DNA from: Cytobacillus pseudoceanisediminis | Lineage (GTDB): Bacteria; Bacillota; Bacilli; Bacillales; Cytobacillaceae | DNA length: 64,000 bases | Reading direction: 5' to 3' | NCBI RefSeq assembly: GCF_023516215.1 | Contig: NZ_CP097349.1 | Location: forward strand, 4,802,001-4,866,000 | Part shown: piece by piece, positions 8,019 through 16,819 of the stretch | How positions within the stretch are numbered: position 1 is the stretch's first letter | Layout: every line of letters begins with the position of its first letter | Program-made: the position numbers and the translations under genes | Notes under the pieces: model-generated | Seen by the model: only the letters and a program-made list of their open reading frames with translations | What the model was told of the DNA's origin: nothing | Databases searched by the model: none

Positions 8019-9803
8019 ATGTCAAACCAAACTGAAAACCTTATCAAAGGCGGAAGCTTTTTAATCGAAGATGTTTCCTATGACCGGGTTTTTACGCCTG
8101 AAGACTATACAGATGAGCAGGTTATGATTGCTAAGACGACTGAAGATTATGTTGTAAATGAAGTTGTTCCGCAAATTGAGCATCTGGAAAACCACGAATT
8201 TGACCGTTCGGTAAAGTTATTGAAGCAAGCTGGAGACCTCGGACTATTAGGCGCAGATGTTCCAGAGGAATACGGGGGACTTGCTTTAGATAAAGTTAGC
8301 TCTGCACTTATAGCCGAGAAAATGGCGCGTGCAGGCGGCTTTTCCATCTCGCATGGTGCACATGTTGGAATTGGTTCCCTTCCAATTGTTCTTTTCGGAA
8401 ATGAAGAGCAAAAGCAAAAATACCTTCCTGCATTAGCTACCGGCGAAAAACTTGCTGCTTATGCATTGACGGAGCCAAGCTCAGGTTCTGATGCTCTTGG
8501 AGCAAAGACGACTGCCAAGCTGAATGCAGAAGGTACGCACTATGTATTAAACGGGGAAAAGCAATGGATAACGAATGCAGGCTTCGCAGATGTATTCGTA
8601 GTATACGCAAAAATTGACGGTGAACACTTCTCAGCATTTATCGTTGAAAGGGAGTTCCCGGGTGTTTCTGTAGGAGCAGAAGAAAAGAAAATGGGAATTA
8701 AGAGCTCTTCTACCCGTACGTTAATTCTTGAAGATGCCCAGGTGCCAAAGGAAAACCTTCTTGGTGAATTTGGCAAGGGACATGTGATTGCATTTAATAT
8801 ATTAAATATTGGCCGCTATAAGTTAGGTGTTGGAGCAGTCGGCGGTGCGAAGCGGGCATTCGAACTTGCTGTTCAATATGCCAATCAGCGCCAGCAGTTT
8901 AAGACACCAATCTCTCAGTTTAATTTGACAAAAGAGAAACTGGGAACAATGGCTTCTAAGATATATGCCGCTGAAAGTGCAGTATACCGGACTGTAGGCT
9001 TATTCGAGGACCGTATGAGCAAGCTTTCGGACGAAGAAGTGAAAGATGGAAAAGAAGTGGCGAAGTCAATCGCTGAATATGCTATAGAGTGCTCCATGAA
9101 TAAATTCTTTAATACGGAAGTCCTCGACTATGTAGTAGATGAGGGTGTTCAGATCCACGGAGGCTACGGTTTCATGGCTGAATATGAGATTGAAAGAGCT
9201 TACCGTGATTCACGCATTAACCGTATTTTCGAAGGAACAAACGAAATCAATCGTCTATTGGTGCCGGGCACGTACCTCCGCAAAGCATTAAAAGGAGAGC
9301 TTCCATTATTCCAGAAAGCCCAGGCACTGCAGGAAGAGCTTATGATGTTGATGCCTGAAGAGCCTGGTGACGAGCCGCTTGCACAGGAAAAATATCTGGT
9401 GAAAAATGCAAAGAAAATCGGCTTGCTTGCAGCTGGTTTAGCAGCACAGAAGTACGGAAAAGCTCTTGAAAAAGAACAGGAAGTGCTCGTGAACATTGCG
9501 GATATTATATCAAATGCTTATGTAATGGAGTCGGTTGTTCTCCGTACGGAAAAGGCTATTGAAAAGGCAGGGCTTGAAAAGAACAAGCAAAAACTTCTTT
9601 ACACTCAAATCTTCTGCCAGGAAGCATTTAACAAAATCGAGCAGGATGCAAAAGAAACACTTGTGGCAGTAGAAAACGGCGATGCTCTGCGCATGATGAT
9701 GTCAGCACTTCGCAAATTTACCCGCCACACCCCAATCAACGTCATTGCAAAGAAGCGTGAAGCATCAGAAAAACTGATCGACGCGGAACGTTTTACAGTT
9801 TAA
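8019..9803 (+). CDS. fadE: Acyl-CoA dehydrogenase FadE
   Basis: A 594-residue flavoprotein. The long form fits B. subtilis FadE rather than the 380-residue short-chain type. Motifs include YALTEPSSGSDA (substrate/FAD region), WITNAGFADVFVV, QRQQFKTPISQFNLTKEKL, and QIHGGYGFMAEYEIERAYRD followed by RIFEGTNEI. The extra C-terminal 180 residues are helical. It performs the first oxidation of beta-oxidation and passes electrons to ETF. A GGAGGA site precedes the ATG. It closes the fadNAE operon and a terminator follows directly. Confidence 0.95.
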   Translation: MSNQTENLIKGGSFLIEDVSYDRVFTPEDYTDEQVMIAKTTEDYVVNEVVPQIEHLENHEFDRSVKLLKQAGDLGLLGADVPEEYGGLALDKVSSALIAEKMARAGGFSISHGAHVGIGSLPIVLFGNEEQKQKYLPALATGEKLAAYALTEPSSGSDALGAKTTAKLNAEGTHYVLNGEKQWITNAGFADVFVVYAKIDGEHFSAFIVEREFPGVSVGAEEKKMGIKSSSTRTLILEDAQVPKENLLGEFGKGHVIAFNILNIGRYKLGVGAVGGAKRAFELAVQYANQRQQFKTPISQFNLTKEKLGTMASKIYAAESAVYRTVGLFEDRMSKLSDEEVKDGKEVAKSIAEYAIECSMNKFFNTEVLDYVVDEGVQIHGGYGFMAEYEIERAYRDSRINRIFEGTNEINRLLVPGTYLRKALKGELPLFQKAQALQEELMMLMPEEPGDEPLAQEKYLVKNAKKIGLLAAGLAAQKYGKALEKEQEVLVNIADIISNAYVMESVVLRTEKAIEKAGLEKNKQKLLYTQIFCQEAFNKIEQDAKETLVAVENGDALRMMMSALRKFTRHTPINVIAKKREASEKLIDAERFTV

Positions 9804-9812
9804 TTGATCTTA

Positions 9813-9846
9813 GGCTCTCTTCATCATGAAGGGAGCTTTATTTTTT
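9813..9846 (+). terminator. Terminator of fadNAE
   Basis: GCTCTCTTCA pairs with TGAAGGGAGC across a 3-base loop, followed by TTTATTTTTT. Confidence 0.88.
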
Positions 9847-10014
9847 GCCAAAAATAACCCTTCAAAAATTTTTTTGCCAGAAGGATAATATAGAAATTTG
9901 TCGAATATAAATTTGGAGATCAATGTTATGCTTTGTCATCCATTTATGTTACTATTCAATTAAAAGGCAGCAATTTTGGATAAGCCTGAATTTGCTAAAA
10001 TGGGTGGTGAAAAA

Positions 10015-10374
10015 ATGGCGTTGACTTTTTATTGGTATCCTAAATGCGGGACATGCCGAAAGGCCAAGAAATGGCTTGATGAACATAATCTGTCCTATGA
10101 AGAAATACATATAACAGACAATCCGCCTTCTCGAAGCGAACTTGAAACGCTTTATAAAAAGAGCGGTTTAGAACTGAAAAAGTTCTTTAATACGAGTGGT
10201 CAAAAATACCGGGAACTCGGACTGAAGGACAAGGTGAAGACCTCTATGGAAGAAGAACTGCTCGATATTTTGGCAACAGACGGCATGCTGATTAAGCGTC
10301 CGCTGCTGACAGATGGAGAAAAGGTAACAGTGGGCTTCAAAGAAGAGGAATATGAAAAGACATGGCTTTCCTAA
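10015..10374 (+). CDS. yusI: ArsC/Spx-family protein YusI
   Basis: A 119-residue ArsC-like thioredoxin-fold protein. It has CxxC at C11-C14 in YPKCGTCRKAKKWL, the family helix-strand order, and a C-terminal KRPLL segment at the expected place. A GGGTGGTGA site precedes the ATG; an upstream in-frame TTG lacks a site. It is annotated in relatives as an arsenate-reductase-like or Spx-like protein, but neither arsenate reduction nor RNA polymerase binding can be inferred. Synteny (yusI between fadE and gcvH) supports the symbol. Confidence 0.85.
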   Translation: MALTFYWYPKCGTCRKAKKWLDEHNLSYEEIHITDNPPSRSELETLYKKSGLELKKFFNTSGQKYRELGLKDKVKTSMEEELLDILATDGMLIKRPLLTDGEKVTVGFKEEEYEKTWLS

Positions 10375-10462
10375 GCGCTGGACTTTAGCCTTTTAAGCCA
10401 TATTTAACCATGAGATCGATTTACTGATCATAAATTGAAATATTAATTTGGAGGGATACATA

Positions 10463-10846
10463 ATGAGCACACCAAAAGAATTACGTTATTCAGAAGAGCA
10501 TGAGTGGGTAAAAACAGAAGATGGGAAAGTACGTATCGGGATTACGCATTTCGCGCAATCAGAACTTGGTGACATCGTATTTGTTGAGCTTCCTGAAGTT
10601 GGCGATGAGCTAAATGCAAACGAGCCATTCGGAAGCGTAGAATCTGTAAAAACAGTTTCTGAACTTTATGCGCCATTAAGCGGTAAAGTGGTTGAAGTAA
10701 ATGAAGACCTTAACGACAACCCTGAATTCGTAAACGAATCCCCATATGAAAAAGCATGGATGGTTGTGGTGGAGCCTTCAGATTTAAGCGAAGTAGAGAG
10801 CTTGATGACTGCTGAGCAATATGAAGAAATGACAAACGAAGACTAA
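10463..10846 (+). CDS. gcvH: Glycine cleavage system H protein
   Basis: 127 residues, the usual length. The lipoylated lysine is K63 in [16 protein letters not shown], with [10 protein letters not shown] at the N-terminus and [17 protein letters not shown] at the C-terminus. It shuttles the aminomethyl group between GcvP and GcvT and in Bacilli also serves as the first acceptor of octanoyl groups for protein lipoylation, which links it to lipA elsewhere in the window. GGAGGG precedes the ATG. The other gcv genes are not nearby, as in B. subtilis. Confidence 0.95.
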   Translation: MSTPKELRYSEEHEWVKTEDGKVRIGITHFAQSELGDIVFVELPEVGDELNANEPFGSVESVKTVSELYAPLSGKVVEVNEDLNDNPEFVNESPYEKAWMVVVEPSDLSEVESLMTAEQYEEMTNED

Positions 10847-10850
10847 TGTA

Positions 10851-10881
10851 TGAAAGCCGGTTCTATAAGAACCGGCTTTCA
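10851..10881 (+). terminator. Hairpin after gcvH
   Basis: TGAAAGCCGGTTC pairs perfectly with GAACCGGCTTTCA around a 5-base loop. The T-run after it is weak, so termination efficiency is uncertain. Confidence 0.7.
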
Positions 10882-10951
10882 TGCTGTTTATGTAACTGAG
10901 GGGCTGATCAAGGGTTCTGCTATTAGAATTTGTATCTATGTACTTCGAAAC

Positions 10952-11320
10952 CTGTCTAGCTCCAGCGCCTACCCCCTCGAGGTCACAAGCTTGTCTAGTT
11001 GCGGCTCCTAGGGACTCGAGACATAAGCCAATCCCTTCCAGAAGGAAAGAACACCTTCTTGCAGGGCTCGTCTTATGCTTGTCGTCCCTGAGCAATCGCC
11101 TCCACATTTCGGTTTGTCTAGTTGCGGCTCCTGGGGACTCGGAAGCATAAGCCGATTCCTTTCAGAAGGAAAAACGCCTTCTTACAGGAACCGTCTTATG
11201 CCTGTCGTGCCTGGGCAGTCGCCTCCACATTTCAGGCAATCCTCCCAAAAAGGCAAAGGACGCCTTTCTGTAAGGCTCGTCTTGTGATTGTCGGGGTGGA
11301 CAAGGCGCTTGCGCTTTTCT
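10952..11320 (+). repeat. Composite copy of the dispersed repeat with ~123-bp tandem units
   Basis: The element starts with CTGTCTAGCTCCAGCGCCTA and CCCCCTCGAGG and ends with CAAGGCGCTTGCGCTTTTCT, the two arms of the dispersed family. Between the arms is a unit beginning TTGTCTAGTTGCGGCTCCT at 10991 and again at 11114 (period about 123 bp), then a third partial unit to about 11300. Each unit holds CATAAGCC and GTCTTATGC as a short inverted pair. Reading frames crossing it show no protein character. It fills the gcvH-yusG gap. Confidence 0.8.
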
Positions 11321-11402
11321 AACTGGCTTTAATTGCTATTTTTTCTTTTGCAGAGAAAGGGCAAACTATAGATACCCAAAAGCATGAAAGGATTGGTTAC
11401 CC

Positions 11403-11642
11403 ATGACATTGAATCAGCAGAAAATCGATATTACAGATCGGGTTGTCGGCAAGCTTAAAAGTAATGGGATTGATCTTTATCTTGAGAACGAAAAAATTGG
11501 CCAAATCAGCCTTCCTGAAGGCTCTTCCTTTAACCTGGCCCATCATTTTGAGACCGACCACCAAAAAATATATCAGAATGTCTCCGTTCCAGATAAAGCG
11601 CAAGAGCGCTACACAGACTGTGACGAAGGCGGCTGGTGCTGA
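11403..11642 (+). CDS. yusG: YusG-like small protein (DUF2553)
   Basis: A 79-residue protein, MTLNQQKIDITDRVVGKLKS onward, ending in DCDEGGWC. It matches the DUF2553/YusG type in length and N-terminal pattern and occupies the yusG position between gcvH and yusF. The upstream site is weak (GGATTGG). Function is unknown. A perfect 12-bp stem terminator follows at once. Confidence 0.75.
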   Translation: MTLNQQKIDITDRVVGKLKSNGIDLYLENEKIGQISLPEGSSFNLAHHFETDHQKIYQNVSVPDKAQERYTDCDEGGWC

Positions 11643-11649
11643 CTACTGT

Positions 11650-11679
11650 AAACAGCGGAATGGATTCCGCTGTTTATTT
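11650..11679 (+). terminator. Terminator after yusG
   Basis: AAACAGCGGAAT and ATTCCGCTGTTT form a 12-bp stem with a GG loop, followed by ATTTA. Confidence 0.85.
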
Positions 11680-12159
11680 AATAGGATAAAGCAATATTAC
11701 CGGGCATACAATGAAATAGGCTGTTTAAGAGTACTACAATGATTATTTTTCTTCAAAAATATTTCCTTTATCAAGCTGTAGAATAATATGTAAAATCAGC
11801 GCAGTCCTAACCTCCAATATGGGCAGGAGATTCACACCATAACCGAGAATATTGAATATATTAAGATAAGTACCAATGTAAGACTGGTTTTTTAAATTTG
11901 GCTGTTTTGTAAACTTTGCTTACGATAAACTAAGTTTGTCAACTGAGTTGATTGGGGCGGAGGGCACTTGATCCTCGAAAAAGCTTCCGCATTTTCTTTG
12001 TACAGATGCTAATTCAGGAAGCTTATTCAATATCCTGCAGGAGGCTCTCATTTCTCCCAGCGGAAATCAACGGGATATTTACAATCTAAGATCAATCTCA
12101 TGAGTAAACAGCTAACATTAAAGCAACAGTTTCAAAATAACTCCTTTCAGGTGATGACG
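11680..12159. other. Gene-poor gap between yusG and yusF
   Basis: No convincing gene was seen. The stretch is AT-rich. Positions 11941-12000 hold a decayed piece of the dispersed repeat (GATCCTCGAAAAAGCTTCCG, then CATTTTCTTT), which corresponds to its right-hand arm. Confidence 0.55.
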
Positions 12160-12513
12160 ATGAACGAGGGAATTCCGGAAAAAGTTATTATTGTCGAGGG
12201 AAAGTCAGATAAAACGAAGGTTAAAAACATAATAAGAGAACCTGTAGAGATTATCTGCACAAATGGAACAATAAGCATTACCAAGCTGGATGAATTAATT
12301 GACACACTGTTTGATAAGGATGTATATATATTGGTGGATGCCGATTCAGCCGGTGAAAAGCTGAGAAAACAGTTTAAAAGGGAATTTCCAGAGGCAGAGC
12401 ATCTATACATCGATAGAATGTACAGAGAAGTAGCGACAGCACCGGAACATCATTTGGCTACAGTGCTGCTGGGAGCTAATATTGACGTTTATACACAATA
12501 TTTAGACAGATAA
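12160..12513 (+). CDS. yusF: Toprim-domain protein YusF
   Basis: About 117 residues forming one Toprim fold: VIIVEGKSDKTKV carries the conserved glutamate, and DVYILVDADSAGEKLRKQF carries the DxD pair. The family resembles RNase M5 and small primase-like proteins; the substrate is unknown. The ATG preceded by AGGTGAT is preferred. An in-frame ATG 20 codons upstream (12100) lacks a ribosome site but cannot be excluded. Synteny with yusE and yusG supports the symbol. Confidence 0.8.
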   Translation: MNEGIPEKVIIVEGKSDKTKVKNIIREPVEIICTNGTISITKLDELIDTLFDKDVYILVDADSAGEKLRKQFKREFPEAEHLYIDRMYREVATAPEHHLATVLLGANIDVYTQYLDR

Positions 12514-12528
12514 AGTAAGGATGATAAA

Positions 12529-12837
12529 ATGCAGGAATGGTCGCAGCTGGAGATTGAGGAAGCGGTTAACGGGCAAGAAACTGCCCTTATCTATTTGTAC
12601 ACGCCTATGTGCGGAACCTGTCAGATGGCAGGAAAGATGCTGACAGTTACAGAACAATTGCTGCCTGATCAAAAGATTGGGAAAGCGGACTTAAATTATA
12701 TGCCGCAATTGGCTGAACAATGGGGAGTGGAAAGCGTACCTTGTCTTCTCATCTTTAAAGAAGGAAATTTACAGGAAAAATTATATGCATTCCGATCAGT
12801 TCCCTATTTGTTGGATAGAATCAGAAGCATCTATTGA
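12529..12837 (+). CDS. yusE: Thioredoxin-like protein YusE
   Basis: A 102-residue single thioredoxin fold with active-site C28-G-T-C31 in YTPMCGTCQMAGKML and the cis-proline segment VESVPCLLIFKEG. It lacks a signal peptide, so it acts in the cytosol. It follows yusF by 15 bp, with TAAGGATG before the ATG, and is probably co-transcribed. The redox partner is unknown. Confidence 0.85.
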   Translation: MQEWSQLEIEEAVNGQETALIYLYTPMCGTCQMAGKMLTVTEQLLPDQKIGKADLNYMPQLAEQWGVESVPCLLIFKEGNLQEKLYAFRSVPYLLDRIRSIY

Positions 12838-12840
12838 GAA

Positions 12841-12868
12841 AGCCAGGAGCAAAGCTTCCTGGTTTTTT
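12841..12868 (+). terminator. Terminator after yusE
   Basis: CCAGGA pairs with TCCTGG, followed by six T. Confidence 0.8.
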
Positions 12869-12989
12869 GCATTTTAAAAAAATATAGAAATTCGCCTTTT
12901 CAATATTCTAAATATATTTACAAAATCCTTTTGAAAGAGTATGATACTTAGGGAATCGAAATAAACATACAGTGCAGGAAGGGATCCGG

Positions 12990-14261
12990 ATGGCATTTTA
13001 CAAGGAGTGGGCAGGCCAATTTAAAGGCTATAACCGCAATATAAAATTGGCTTTTATGGCGAATATCCTTACACAAATAGGCTTTGGGATATTCATGGTA
13101 ATCTATAATTTTTACATAAGGGAGCTTGGCTACTCCGAAAGTGTGAATGGGCAAATCATATCTATGACTGCACTCGCCACAGCACTGATTCTTGTGCCGG
13201 CAGGAATCGCAAGCGACCGAATTGGAAGAAAAAGAGCGATGCTGTTCGGGGCTGTTGCAACGGGTGTCGCTATGCTTTTCAGAAGTATGGTTGAAATGCA
13301 GGAACTCCTGATTTTATTTGCCTTTTTTACAGGGCTGACTACAGCATTTCTGCAAGTATCCGGCATACCATGGCTGGCTGAGAATTCTAAGGCTGACCAA
13401 AGGGTTCATTTATTCAGCATCCATTTTGCCATTATGACGGGTGCAAATGTAATCGGAAACTTAAGCGGAGGCATCTTTACGGATGTATTTTCTTTATTTG
13501 TGGACCAGCTCACCAGCATCCGGATTACACTTCTGATTGCAAGTGTTTTCTTCATAGCAGGCCTTGTTCCCATCCTTCGTTTCGCAGAAGCTCCGAAAGA
13601 TAAAAACGATGTAAGAGGCATAAAAGGTTTTTCGTTCAAAAACCTATCCGCTAATAATGAAGGCGTCAAAATTATCGCCATGTTTGCTTTTGCGCAGCTG
13701 CTGATAGGAATTGGAGCAGGACTGGTTATCCCTTATCTAAATCTATACTTCGCAGACCGTTTTGAAGCTTCCAATTCAGCCATTGGCATTATTATTTCAT
13801 TAGGGCAGGCTGCCACAGCTTTTGCTATGATTATCGGCCCGGTTGTGGTAAGGAAGGTGGGAGAAGTCAGAGCAGTTGTAATCCTGCAGCTCATGTCACT
13901 TCCTTTTCTGCTTTTAACTGCTTATACAGAGAATCTTTGGCTGGCTGCCATCGGCTTTTTGTTCCGGCAGGCATTAATGAATGCTGGAAACCCAATACAA
14001 ATGTCGCTGATGATGTCTAGGGTAAATGATTCGATGAAAGGGCTGGCAAACTCCGTTAATCAGATGGTTTTCAATCTGGGCTGGGCTGTAATGGGGCCTA
14101 TTTCAACAGGAATTGTCATGAGATATGGAGATTATTGGGGATATGCACTCGTATTCTCCATTACAGCTTCTTTATATTTGATTGGCTCTCTCTATTTTTT
14201 CTTTGTTTTCAAAAACTATAAAAAGACAAAAACTGCATCACCTTCCGTAAAAACAGTATAA
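12990..14261 (+). CDS. MFS transporter
   Basis: A 423-residue protein with about twelve hydrophobic segments and a central charged loop (EAPKDKNDVRGIKGFSFKNL). The MFS loop 2-3 motif is present as GIASDRIGRKRAML near residues 71-84. It has AGGAAGGGA before the ATG; an upstream GTG is less likely. It belongs to the drug/metabolite exporter-like branch, but no substrate can be named. It interrupts the yusE-yusD synteny of B. subtilis, so it is a lineage-specific insertion. Confidence 0.85.
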   Translation: MAFYKEWAGQFKGYNRNIKLAFMANILTQIGFGIFMVIYNFYIRELGYSESVNGQIISMTALATALILVPAGIASDRIGRKRAMLFGAVATGVAMLFRSMVEMQELLILFAFFTGLTTAFLQVSGIPWLAENSKADQRVHLFSIHFAIMTGANVIGNLSGGIFTDVFSLFVDQLTSIRITLLIASVFFIAGLVPILRFAEAPKDKNDVRGIKGFSFKNLSANNEGVKIIAMFAFAQLLIGIGAGLVIPYLNLYFADRFEASNSAIGIIISLGQAATAFAMIIGPVVVRKVGEVRAVVILQLMSLPFLLLTAYTENLWLAAIGFLFRQALMNAGNPIQMSLMMSRVNDSMKGLANSVNQMVFNLGWAVMGPISTGIVMRYGDYWGYALVFSITASLYLIGSLYFFFVFKNYKKTKTASPSVKTV

Positions 14262-14284
14262 TCTGACATATTTCTCGGGAAATG

Positions 14285-14318
14285 AAAGACAATGCCTAAT
14301 AAACAGGTATTGTCTTTC
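14285..14318 (+). terminator. Terminator after the MFS gene
   Basis: AAAGACAATGCCT pairs with AGGTATTGTCTTT around a 7-base loop, followed by a short T-rich tail. Confidence 0.75.
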
Positions 14319-14352
14319 TGGTTCTTCCAGAATTAATAAATTTGAAATGCGA

Positions 14353-14380
14353 GAACTGTCTGGCTCCAGCGATCTTCTGA
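14353..14380 (+). repeat. Fragment of the dispersed repeat (left end)
   Basis: GAACTGTCTGGCTCCAGCG matches the left arm of the family; the right arm is absent. Confidence 0.6.
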
Positions 14381-14462
14381 TTTTGTCGAAAGAAAATTAA
14401 AGGATTGAAGCCATTTATTACTGAATATTAAAGATGATAAACCCATTAAAAGAGGTGAGGCT

Positions 14463-14801
14463 GTGAAGGATTTACCTGATGTATTTATCCGGGAATTAAA
14501 GTCTAAAGGTCATCTTGGATACTTTTTAAGAAAATCAAATTTCTCTTTGCTTATTAAGGCGGGAAATATAAGCATTCCTCTGGAAATTATGAATGGGGAA
14601 ATCCGGAAGGCCAGTCACACCAGTAATTTTGATGTGGAGGTCTCGGGCTCTGAAGAAGCTGTGCTGTCACTGATTTCAGGCGAGTTAAAGTTAAGGGATG
14701 CTATTTTCCAAAATAAAATAAAGATGGAAACCACCTTCAGAAAAAAATTGCTCCTCGAATCCTTTTTCTGTTTAGGGAAAATTTCATATCACAATACTTG
14801 A
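14463..14801 (+). CDS. yusD: SCP2 sterol-carrier-like protein YusD
   Basis: A 112-residue protein with the SCP2-type pattern: a hydrophobic strand series (YFLRKSNFSLLIKAG, IPLEIMNGEIRKAS) and a final GELKLRDAIFQNKIKMET segment. Such proteins bind lipids or acyl-CoA in a hydrophobic tunnel. The start is GTG with AAAGAGGTGAGG. It matches yusD by position between yusE and the met genes. The actual ligand is unknown. Confidence 0.75.
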   Translation: MKDLPDVFIRELKSKGHLGYFLRKSNFSLLIKAGNISIPLEIMNGEIRKASHTSNFDVEVSGSEEAVLSLISGELKLRDAIFQNKIKMETTFRKKLLLESFFCLGKISYHNT

Positions 14802-14825
14802 CCATTTTTTAAATAGTATGATAAT
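14798..14825 (+). promoter_or_regulatory. Candidate sigma-A promoter for the SAM-riboswitch metY transcript
   Basis: TTGACC and GATAAT are 16 bases apart, placing the start about 20 bases before the riboswitch. It overlaps the end of yusD. Confidence 0.55.
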
Positions 14826-14852
14826 ATCGTTTTAATATCAATTAACTGAATA

Positions 14853-14993
14853 TTCTTATCAAGAGAGGCGGAGGGACTGGCCCAGCGAAGCCCGGCAACC
14901 GGTAAAGTACACGGTGCTAAATCCAGCAGAGCGGGATGCTCTGGAAGATAAGAAGAGACGATAAAACCCTCTTCTTATGAAGAGGGTTTTTTC
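14853..14993 (+). ncRNA. SAM-I riboswitch (S-box) with terminator, upstream of O-acetylhomoserine sulfhydrylase
   Basis: The S-box core is present in order: CTTATCAAGAGAGGCGGAGG, the AGCGAAGCCCGGCAACC block, a CACGGTGCTAAATCC arm, a GCTCT stem, and the closing GATAAG that pairs with CTTATC. A strong terminator (ACCCTCTTC/GAAGAGGGT plus six T) ends the leader at 14964-14993; the GAAGA strand can be shared with the antiterminator. High SAM is expected to stop transcription before the downstream sulfur-assimilation gene. Confidence 0.95.
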
Positions 14994-15021
14994 ATAATAT
15001 CAGACTTTTTTCTTTGAAATT

Positions 15022-15060
15022 TGATAACTGTCTAGCTCCAGGCACCTTGCATTTTTCTTA
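15022..15060 (+). repeat. Fragment of the dispersed repeat (left end)
   Basis: TGATAACTGTCTAGCTCCAG matches the family's left arm, then diverges. It lies between the riboswitch terminator and the next gene, inside the leader. Confidence 0.6.
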
Positions 15061-15106
15061 GTTTTTCGATAAGAAATACTAAAATTTTTATAGAGGAGAG
15101 AAAGCA

Positions 15107-16423
15107 ATGACTGATAAACAAAAAAAATACCGTTTTGAAACAATTGGAGTGCATGGGGGACTGAAGCCAGACCCTGTAACTGGCGCAAGGGCGGTACCGA
15201 TTTACCAGAACAATGCTTACCAGTTCAAGAATACAGATCACGCTGCAGATCTCTTTGCTCTTAAAGAGCCAGGATATATTTATAGCAGGATACATAATCC
15301 GACTGTAAGTGTATTTGAGGAAAGAGTGGCCTTGCTTGAAGGAGGAGTTGGTGCCCTGGCTCTTGCAAGCGGACAATCTGCCATTACGCTTGCCATTTTA
15401 AACATAGCTGAAGCAGGGGATGAAATTATTGCTGCGTCCAATTTATATGGCGGTACTTATAATTTGTTTGCAGTCACACTTCCCAAGTATGGAATTAAAG
15501 TGAAACTGGTTGATCCAAAAGAGCCGGAAAATTTCCGTAACGCGATTACAGATAAAACAAAGGCCATCTTTGCCGAAACGATAGGGAACCCAAGCTTAAA
15601 AATCCTGGATATTGAAAAGGTAGCAGCAATTGCACACGAGAATGGTGTGCCGCTGATTGTCGATAACACTTTTGCTACACCTTATCTATGCAGGCCGATC
15701 GAACATGGGGCTGACATTGTTATACACTCTGCGACTAAATGGCTGCTCGGCAATGGAACAACAATGGGAGGAATTATTGTAGACGGAGGAAAATTTGACT
15801 GGAATTCCCATAAGTTCCCGGGCTTTACAGAGCCAGATCCCAGCTACCATGATATTGTCTATAGCGAAGCAATTGGCGAGGCGGCTTATATTATCAAAGC
15901 ACGCGTACAGCTTTTGAGAGACTTAGGGCCTGCTATGAGTGCGCAAAGTGCATTTCAATTCACATTGGGGCTTGAAACTTTGCATGTACGGATGAAAGAG
16001 CATGTTGCCAACACGAAAAAAGTAGTGGAGTATCTAGAGGCGCATCCAGCTGTTAATTGGGTCCTGTATCCTGGAAATGAAAGCCATCCGGATAAAAAAT
16101 TGGCGGATAAATACATGCCGAAAGGAGCAGGAGCTGTGGTTGTGTTTGGAATTGCTGGCGGAAGAGAAGCAGGTGCCAAGCTAATAAACAGCCTGAAGCT
16201 TTGGGCACATGTGGCAAATGTCGGGGATGCAAAGAGCCTGATTATCCACCCTGCAAGTACAACTCACCAGCAGCTTGATGAAGAAGGTTTAAAAGCTGCG
16301 GGAGTGCCGGAGGATCTAATTCGAATTTCTATCGGAATCGAGAATGCGGAAGATTTGATTGAAGATCTGGAACAGGCGATCGAAGCAGCTGCAGGCATTA
16401 CATCACTTTCTGCAAAAGCATAA
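15107..16423 (+). CDS. metY: O-acetylhomoserine sulfhydrylase (homocysteine synthase)
   Basis: A 438-residue Cys/Met-metabolism PLP enzyme. It has the PLP lysine at about K211 in [12 protein letters not shown], the [20 protein letters not shown] phosphate/substrate segment, [20 protein letters not shown], and the C-terminal [17 protein letters not shown]. The length (about 430) and GVHGG start fit MetY rather than the 380-residue cystathionine enzymes. It makes homocysteine from O-acetylhomoserine and sulfide. GAGGAGAG precedes the ATG, and the SAM riboswitch upstream supports a methionine-pathway role. Confidence 0.92.
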   Translation: MTDKQKKYRFETIGVHGGLKPDPVTGARAVPIYQNNAYQFKNTDHAADLFALKEPGYIYSRIHNPTVSVFEERVALLEGGVGALALASGQSAITLAILNIAEAGDEIIAASNLYGGTYNLFAVTLPKYGIKVKLVDPKEPENFRNAITDKTKAIFAETIGNPSLKILDIEKVAAIAHENGVPLIVDNTFATPYLCRPIEHGADIVIHSATKWLLGNGTTMGGIIVDGGKFDWNSHKFPGFTEPDPSYHDIVYSEAIGEAAYIIKARVQLLRDLGPAMSAQSAFQFTLGLETLHVRMKEHVANTKKVVEYLEAHPAVNWVLYPGNESHPDKKLADKYMPKGAGAVVVFGIAGGREAGAKLINSLKLWAHVANVGDAKSLIIHPASTTHQQLDEEGLKAAGVPEDLIRISIGIENAEDLIEDLEQAIEAAAGITSLSAKA

Positions 16424-16473
16424 AGGAAAATTTACCATTCATTTTTTTCCGAAAGTTTAAAATTTCTTCGTTG

Positions 16474-16503
16474 ACACCTTTTTGATGGCTATGATACGAT
16501 AGC
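16474..16503 (+). promoter_or_regulatory. Candidate promoter for the metNPQ leader
   Basis: TTGACA followed 18 bases later by TACGAT, about 60 bases before the S-box. Spacing is slightly long, so assignment is tentative. Confidence 0.35.
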
Positions 16504-16562
16504 AAACGTAATTAATAAACTGCTTAATTTATTAAAATATTAATTGAATATAAATCGTTACG

Positions 16563-16717
16563 CTCTTATCAAGAGAGGTGGAGGGAAGTGCCCTATGAAG
16601 CCCGGCAACCGTCAATTATTTGAAATGGTGCCAATTCACTCAAAGCATAGCTTTGACAGATGAGAGAAAGGACTTAATTTTTAATGCCTTTCTGCTCATG
16701 TGCAGAAAGGCATTTTT
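16563..16717 (+). ncRNA. SAM-I riboswitch (S-box) with terminator, upstream of metNPQ
   Basis: CTCTTATCAAGAGAGGTGGAGG and the ATGAAGCCCGGCAACC core are followed by the ATGGTGCCAATTC arm, the AGCATAGCTTTGACAG stem, and closing GATGAGAG. The terminator AATGCCTTTCTGC/GCAGAAAGGCATT plus a T-run ends at 16717. It is expected to shut off the methionine importer when SAM is high. Confidence 0.95.
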
Positions 16718-16819
16718 GCTTTTAGCGCATGAAAGCCTATAAGGAGTAAAAAATAGGGGAATATAAGCAGTCTAATAATTATAATCTGTATCTTTCGATT
16801 AAAGAGGTGACAATTCACG

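Noticed and set aside
10784..11322. Several open frames of 66-107 codons on both strands between gcvH and yusG
   Set aside because: They cross the GC-rich repeat array, overlap each other, have no ribosome sites and give serine/arginine-rich low-information sequences. The open frames come from the repeat composition.
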